A DNA stretch of 9,266 nucleotides from NCBI GenBank assembly GCA_018262875.1, contig JADFDL010000047.1, positions 1 to 9,266 on the forward strand, in the 5' to 3' direction. Made by a program: the position numbers and the translations under genes. The notes beneath the pieces were generated by a model. It was not told the DNA's origin and searched no databases. It was given only the letters and a program-made list of their open reading frames with translations. This document shows positions 6,278-9,266 of this stretch, piece by piece. The DNA comes from Rhodocyclaceae bacterium. Its GTDB lineage: Bacteria > Pseudomonadota > Gammaproteobacteria > Burkholderiales > Rhodocyclaceae. The stretch's first letter is position 1, and every line of letters starts with the position of its first letter.

Positions 6278-7026
6278 CGCCGGGCCCCCGCTGCCTGGGA
6301 CTGGCCGGCGGCGCTGTCCGGCACCTGGCGGGATGCCGTCGCCGTCAGCATGAATTCATGAAAGGGCGGCAACTTGGCCGCCGCTTCCTGTCCGCTCTGG
6401 CCCGCAGGCGCGGCCGCCTCTGCCGCCACCGTTTTCGTTGCGGGCGGTTCTTCTCCGACCCATTGCACATTCAACGCCTCGAAGGAACGGCCGCGCAGCG
6501 TCGGCTCGCCGTTGAGTCCGCGGATGTAGCCGGGAATCTGATCCGGATTGACCGTGCGCCCTTCCAGCGCGATGTTGCGCCCGCCCTCGGCCATCTGCAG
6601 GCCGACCATCCACAGGCCGTCCTGCGTCTGCCGCGCAAACGCCCTCAGGAATTCGGCAAATCCTTCCGAAGAACCCAGGGCGCCGCTTTCAAGGGCGGCG
6701 CGAACCCGCTCCCGGCCCAGCAGCGCGGCCTCGGCTCTGCCCAAGGCCGCTTCCGTTTCGCTGCTCACCTTGCGCTGAGCCAGTTCCTGATTGAGCCGCG
6801 TCAGCTCTTCCTGCATCTGGCCGAGTTCGGCGCCAAGGCGGCCTGACGCCTCCGACAGTTGCTGGTTCTGCCAGCGCACCACGCCGCCGTACAGGCCCAG
6901 CACCACGACCATCGCACCAATCCCGCTCATCAGGGACTTCCCCGTCAGCCACTCCCTTTTGAGACGGAGCGCCGGATTGAACAGGTTGATCTGCCGCGCC
7001 ATTCCGCGGGGATTTCCTTCGGTCAT
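6274..7026 (-). CDS. PilN-like inner-membrane assembly protein of the MSHA system (MshI2-type)
   Basis: Bitopic protein, 250 residues, expected to bind MshI (PilM-like) through its cytoplasmic N-terminus and MshJ in the periplasm. The sequence ARQINLFNPALR at 10-21 is the conserved PilN motif that inserts into PilM. A single membrane helix follows (about 31-50, SLMSGIGAMVVVLGLYGGVV). A coiled coil spans about 52-95 (QNQQLSEASGRLGAELGQMQEELTRLNQELAQ). A ferredoxin-like domain follows (FLRAFARQTQDGLWMVGLQMAEGGRNIALEG). Near the C-terminus an Ala/Gln-rich stretch interrupts the domain before FHEFMLTATA. The ATG at 7026 overlaps the mshI stop (ATGA), but ATG 7002 gives MARQINLFNP, the usual PilN beginning, with GAAGGA about 12 bases upstream; either start is possible. 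An earlier in-frame start at 7074 is rejected because it would overlap mshI by about 50 bases. Confidence 0.88.
   Translation of the reverse strand: MTEGNPRGMARQINLFNPALRLKREWLTGKSLMSGIGAMVVVLGLYGGVVRWQNQQLSEASGRLGAELGQMQEELTRLNQELAQRKVSSETEAALGRAEAALLGRERVRAALESGALGSSEGFAEFLRAFARQTQDGLWMVGLQMAEGGRNIALEGRTVNPDQIPGYIRGLNGEPTLRGRSFEALNVQWVGEEPPATKTVAAEAAAPAGQSGQEAAAKLPPFHEFMLTATASRQVPDSAAGQSQAAGARR
7001..7026 (-). repeat. Start-site repeat, copy at the PilN-like gene start
   Basis: Partner of the copy at 6249-6277: the 12-base block 7001-7012 and the 10-base block 7017-7026 are identical to it. It covers the stop codon of mshI, the overlapping ATG and the second in-frame ATG of the PilN-like gene. 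Confidence 0.8.
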
Positions 7027-7961
7027 GAACGCACCTCGAACCCGCGCAAGGCCGCGCCCAGCAGATGGAAGCACTGTGCCTGCCGGCCGGGGGCGCGCAA
7101 TTCGGGAACCTTGATGAGGTCCATCACCTTGCCCAGGTCGACAGCCTCCACGAGCACGTACAGATTTTGCCCAAGATAGGCGGCCAGGCCGACCTCCTCC
7201 GGCAGCGGCATCACCATCAGTTGCGCCAGGCTGACGTAATGGTGCTGATGCTCGAAAGCGTCGATCGAGCGCTGCATCTCGAGGACGATGCGGTCGAACA
7301 GCGCATGGCGCCCATCCGGATCGGCATCGATCAACTGGTCGAGCGTGATTTCCAGCCGCCTGGACGCCAGCAATTCGCCGCGATAGGTGAAAGTCAGCAG
7401 CCCGCCCTCGGCGGAAAACCCCAGCATGGCCACGCCGCGTCCGGGCGGTTCGTACAGCGCGGCGATATTGCGCTGCACGGTCTCCGGCACATCGATGGCC
7501 TCGATATCGATTTTTGCCTGTTGCAACGACTGGATGCGCGCGCCCAGCACGTCGTTGGGCGCGCAGGCGACGAAGACGAAGCGGTTGCGCAACCCTTCGG
7601 CGGCTTCGGGCAGCTCAAGCACATCGAGGGTAGCCTGGTCGACGGGAAATTCCACCATGCCCTTGATGCGCCAGCGCATGGCCTCTTTCATTTCCGCGGG
7701 GGGAACATCCGGCGGCTCGACCTGCAGGAACTGGTATTCGCCGAAGCGCAGGCTGGTGGTGGCGCGATAGTGATCGAGCCCGAACTGCTTGCGCAGGCGC
7801 GAATAGGTATCGACCTCCGACCCCTCCTTGCGGAAGGATTCGCAGAGTGTCACTTCGGGTCGTCCGCCCGCGCCAACATGGATGTGAGCCAGATCCACCA
7901 CACCGCCGCGGCTTGCAACGGCGAGCCAGCCGTCCCGCTTACCGGTGCTAAAAATTCTCAT
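7023..7961 (-). CDS. mshI: MSHA biogenesis protein MshI (PilM-like actin-fold protein)
   Basis: Cytoplasmic 312-residue protein of the PilM/MshI family, which has an actin-like nucleotide-binding fold and docks on the PilN-like N-terminus at the membrane. The opening MRIFSTGKRDGWLAVASRGGVVDLAHI forms the first strand pair. EMKEAMRWRIKGMVEFPVDQATLDVLELP is the block in which PilM/MshI proteins carry the WxIKxMVEFPVD-like signature. GVAMLGFSAEGGLLTFTYRGELLASRRLEI corresponds to the second phosphate-binding region of the fold. No signal peptide or membrane helix is seen, as expected. The ATG at 7961 is the natural start: sequence upstream is AT-rich and non-coding, with a candidate promoter, although the Shine-Dalgarno sequence is poor. 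It is first in the operon and overlaps the PilN-like gene by 4 bp. Confidence 0.93.
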   Translation of the reverse strand: MRIFSTGKRDGWLAVASRGGVVDLAHIHVGAGGRPEVTLCESFRKEGSEVDTYSRLRKQFGLDHYRATTSLRFGEYQFLQVEPPDVPPAEMKEAMRWRIKGMVEFPVDQATLDVLELPEAAEGLRNRFVFVACAPNDVLGARIQSLQQAKIDIEAIDVPETVQRNIAALYEPPGRGVAMLGFSAEGGLLTFTYRGELLASRRLEITLDQLIDADPDGRHALFDRIVLEMQRSIDAFEHQHHYVSLAQLMVMPLPEEVGLAAYLGQNLYVLVEAVDLGKVMDLIKVPELRAPGRQAQCFHLLGAALRGFEVRS

Positions 7962-7991
7962 TTTACGTTAACTTACCCATATAACTCACGG

Positions 7992-8020
7992 AAACTAAAG
8001 GTTTTCAACTTGGTTGTCAA
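7992..8020 (-). promoter_or_regulatory. Candidate sigma-70 promoter of the mshI-mshN operon
   Basis: In the 95-bp gap between the MshQ-like gene and mshI, the minus strand has a consensus -35 box TTGACA (8020-8015). It is followed after 17 bp by TAGTTT (7997-7992), a weak -10 box. A second pair, TTGAAA (8008-8003) with TATATG (7983-7978), is also possible at 19 bp spacing. The two -35-like elements are part of an imperfect direct repeat, TTGACAACC and TTGAAAACC, 12 bp apart. The gap is clearly richer in A and T than the genes around it. A transcript from the MshQ-like gene may also read through, since no strong terminator is seen. Confidence 0.45.
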
Positions 8021-8056
8021 TCTGTTAAACGGGGTTATTTCAGGGTCATTTCCCGA

Positions 8057-9266
8057 TTACTTGACTTCCCGCCTGTAAATCAGCCGGTCGCGGTAGATGC
8101 CGAAGGTGGCGCGGGCGGCGGGATCGCTGCCCGGCGAGGGCTGCAGCCAGGTCGCGCCGCTGCTTGTCACGCTGCCGGCGGCATACGGCGGGCCGACGGG
8201 CAGTGCATCGCTGCAAGTGGCGTCGCCACCAGCGGTCGCACCGAGCCGGACGGTCAAATCGACACTGCCGTCGTTGCCGGCGCCCGGCGGGCCGAGACGC
8301 AGTTGCGAGCCGGTTGGCAACTGCAACCGCCCGCCGGCCAGCGTGCCGCCACCGGAGAGCCCCGTCTCGCAGGCGGTGAGGTTGCGCTGCCAGTTGCCCA
8401 TCATGATGTTCCCCGGCGCCAGCGTCGTGCAGTTGTCGGCGCTGTTGGTCACGAAACCGGTGCCGTTGTAAAACTGGGTCGTCACGTCAAGCGGCAGTGC
8501 GCGCAATTCCGAGCCGTGGGCGTTCTGGATTTTCAGGCGGCCGGAGCGGACCGGTGTCGTGCCTTCGCTTCCCGTGGCCGAGTTCACGTTATCGGTATCC
8601 GTCGCCCGCAGACGGATGACGGCCGGCGCAGTCAACGCGTCGGTGAAGGTAAATCTGAGCGTCGGCGCCAGCGCCAGGTTGGTCAGGTCGGCAATGCCCG
8701 CCACGAAAGTGGGCGATGGAGCGGGCGGTGGCGGCACGAGCGAGAAACTGCCGGGATTGCCATTCGCATCGGTGAAGGTCACGTTCTTTGCGAAGGGACC
8801 CGCATAATTTTGTGTCGTCAGAGCGGCGACGTTCCTGGCCGTGATCCTGGCCGGAAAGGGCTGGCCGGAATAGGTGAAGGCGCCGCATGCCGGAGTGGGA
8901 ATCTCGGTGTCGAAACGATCCGGAATGAAACGGCCGAAATAAACAGTCGGCGCACTGTTGCCAAAATCACAGCCGTAGCGGCCGCCGACCAGGCTGTTCG
9001 AGTAACCCGCCGTGCAGTCACCGCTGCCGGCGTCGACACTGGTAAAGCCGGTGTCGGTCACGCCGTTGGTGTCGAGGCGGAAATAACCGACTTCGCCATA
9101 TTGAAATGCGGCCCCGGTCGCCTCCCCCGTGCCCGGATTGGCGGCAGGGAAACTGCCTGCTAGCACGCCGGTCTGTACCGCGCCGACATGCGCCTGAACC
9201 TTGCTGGCATCCAGTGTTGGCGTGCCGTCGTAGCCGGCAACCGCAGTGGCTGTCAGGCTGAAGGCG
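8057..9266 (-). CDS. mshQ: MshQ-like protein, C-terminal part (DUF6701 region; cut by window edge)
   Basis: Only the last 402 codons are visible; the frame is open to the right edge, so the 5' end lies outside. The sequence is rich in Gly, Thr, Ala and Asn, as in secreted beta-rich proteins. It contains FSLTATAVAGYDGTPTLDASKVQA, then FQYGEVGYFRLDTNGVTDTGF, YFGRFIPDRFDTEIPTPACGAFTYSGQPFPARITARN and YNGTGFVTNSADNCTTL. It ends GIYRDRLIYRREVK. The FGRFIPDRF, FTYSGQPF and end blocks are what I recall of the C-terminal region of MshQ (DUF6701). MshQ is a large, probably surface-exposed protein coded at the end of MSHA clusters. Cysteines are present at DCTAGY, GCDFG, PACGAF, NCTTL, ACETG and TCSDA and could form disulfides. 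There is no membrane segment in the visible part. It is upstream of mshI on the same strand, separated by 95 bp. Confidence 0.85.
   Translation of the reverse strand, partial: AFSLTATAVAGYDGTPTLDASKVQAHVGAVQTGVLAGSFPAANPGTGEATGAAFQYGEVGYFRLDTNGVTDTGFTSVDAGSGDCTAGYSNSLVGGRYGCDFGNSAPTVYFGRFIPDRFDTEIPTPACGAFTYSGQPFPARITARNVAALTTQNYAGPFAKNVTFTDANGNPGSFSLVPPPPAPSPTFVAGIADLTNLALAPTLRFTFTDALTAPAVIRLRATDTDNVNSATGSEGTTPVRSGRLKIQNAHGSELRALPLDVTTQFYNGTGFVTNSADNCTTLAPGNIMMGNWQRNLTACETGLSGGGTLAGGRLQLPTGSQLRLGPPGAGNDGSVDLTVRLGATAGGDATCSDALPVGPPYAAGSVTSSGATWLQPSPGSDPAARATFGIYRDRLIYRREVK

Noticed and set aside
8030..8056. Terminator after the MshQ-like gene
   Set aside because: Only a 3-bp GGG/CCC stem with no clear T run is visible, too weak to call.
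1..9266. tRNA, rRNA, CRISPR array, insertion sequence, attachment site or phage genes
   Set aside because: No cloverleaf-like segment, regular repeat-spacer pattern, transposase or integrase motif was seen; nearly all bases belong to the listed genes.

Overview
The window looks like chromosomal DNA of a GC-rich betaproteobacterium. A Rhodocyclales-type organism is plausible, but the genus cannot be fixed from this sequence. It carries most of one half of a mannose-sensitive haemagglutinin (MSHA)-type, type IV pilus assembly cluster, next to two unrelated housekeeping-type genes. All eight cluster and housekeeping calls rest on protein motifs read directly from the translation; no database search was possible.

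Layout from left to right. Bases 1-604 (minus strand) are the N-terminal 201 codons of biotin synthase, bioB, cut by the window edge. A 57-bp divergent gap follows. Then comes comF on the plus strand (662-1357, TTG start), a zinc-ribbon/phosphoribosyltransferase-fold protein of the competence family. Its stop codon directly abuts the stop codon of the next gene, which is on the other strand. From 1358 to 7961 the minus strand holds a compact seven-gene operon, read right to left: mshI (PilM-like), a PilN-like gene (often called mshI2), mshJ (PilO/GspM-like), mshK (PilP-like), mshL (lipoprotein secretin), mshM (ExeA-like AAA ATPase) and mshN (TPR protein). The first three junctions are 4-bp ATGA overlaps and the last three have gaps of 10, 2 and 10 bp, so the operon is probably translationally coupled. 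A 95-bp AT-richer gap (7962-8056) with a consensus -35 box precedes mshI. Beyond it, on the same strand, lies the 3' end of a large MshQ-like gene (DUF6701 region) that runs off the right edge.

How the genes work together: MshI, the PilN-like protein, MshJ and MshK would form the inner-membrane alignment complex. This links the cytoplasmic motor (not in the window) to the MshL outer-membrane secretin. MshM and MshN are accessory assembly factors, and MshQ is a large surface or pilus-tip-associated protein. Motor, platform and pilin genes (mshE, G, B, A, C, D, O, P) are absent here. Because MshQ, normally the last gene of the cluster, lies upstream of mshI, those genes are probably to the right of the window in a permuted order.

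No clearly new system is present. The points most worth a second look are a duplicated start-site sequence at two successive gene junctions, a cluster of palindromes inside mshL, the permuted cluster order, and the zero-gap convergent end of comF and mshN with a hairpin.
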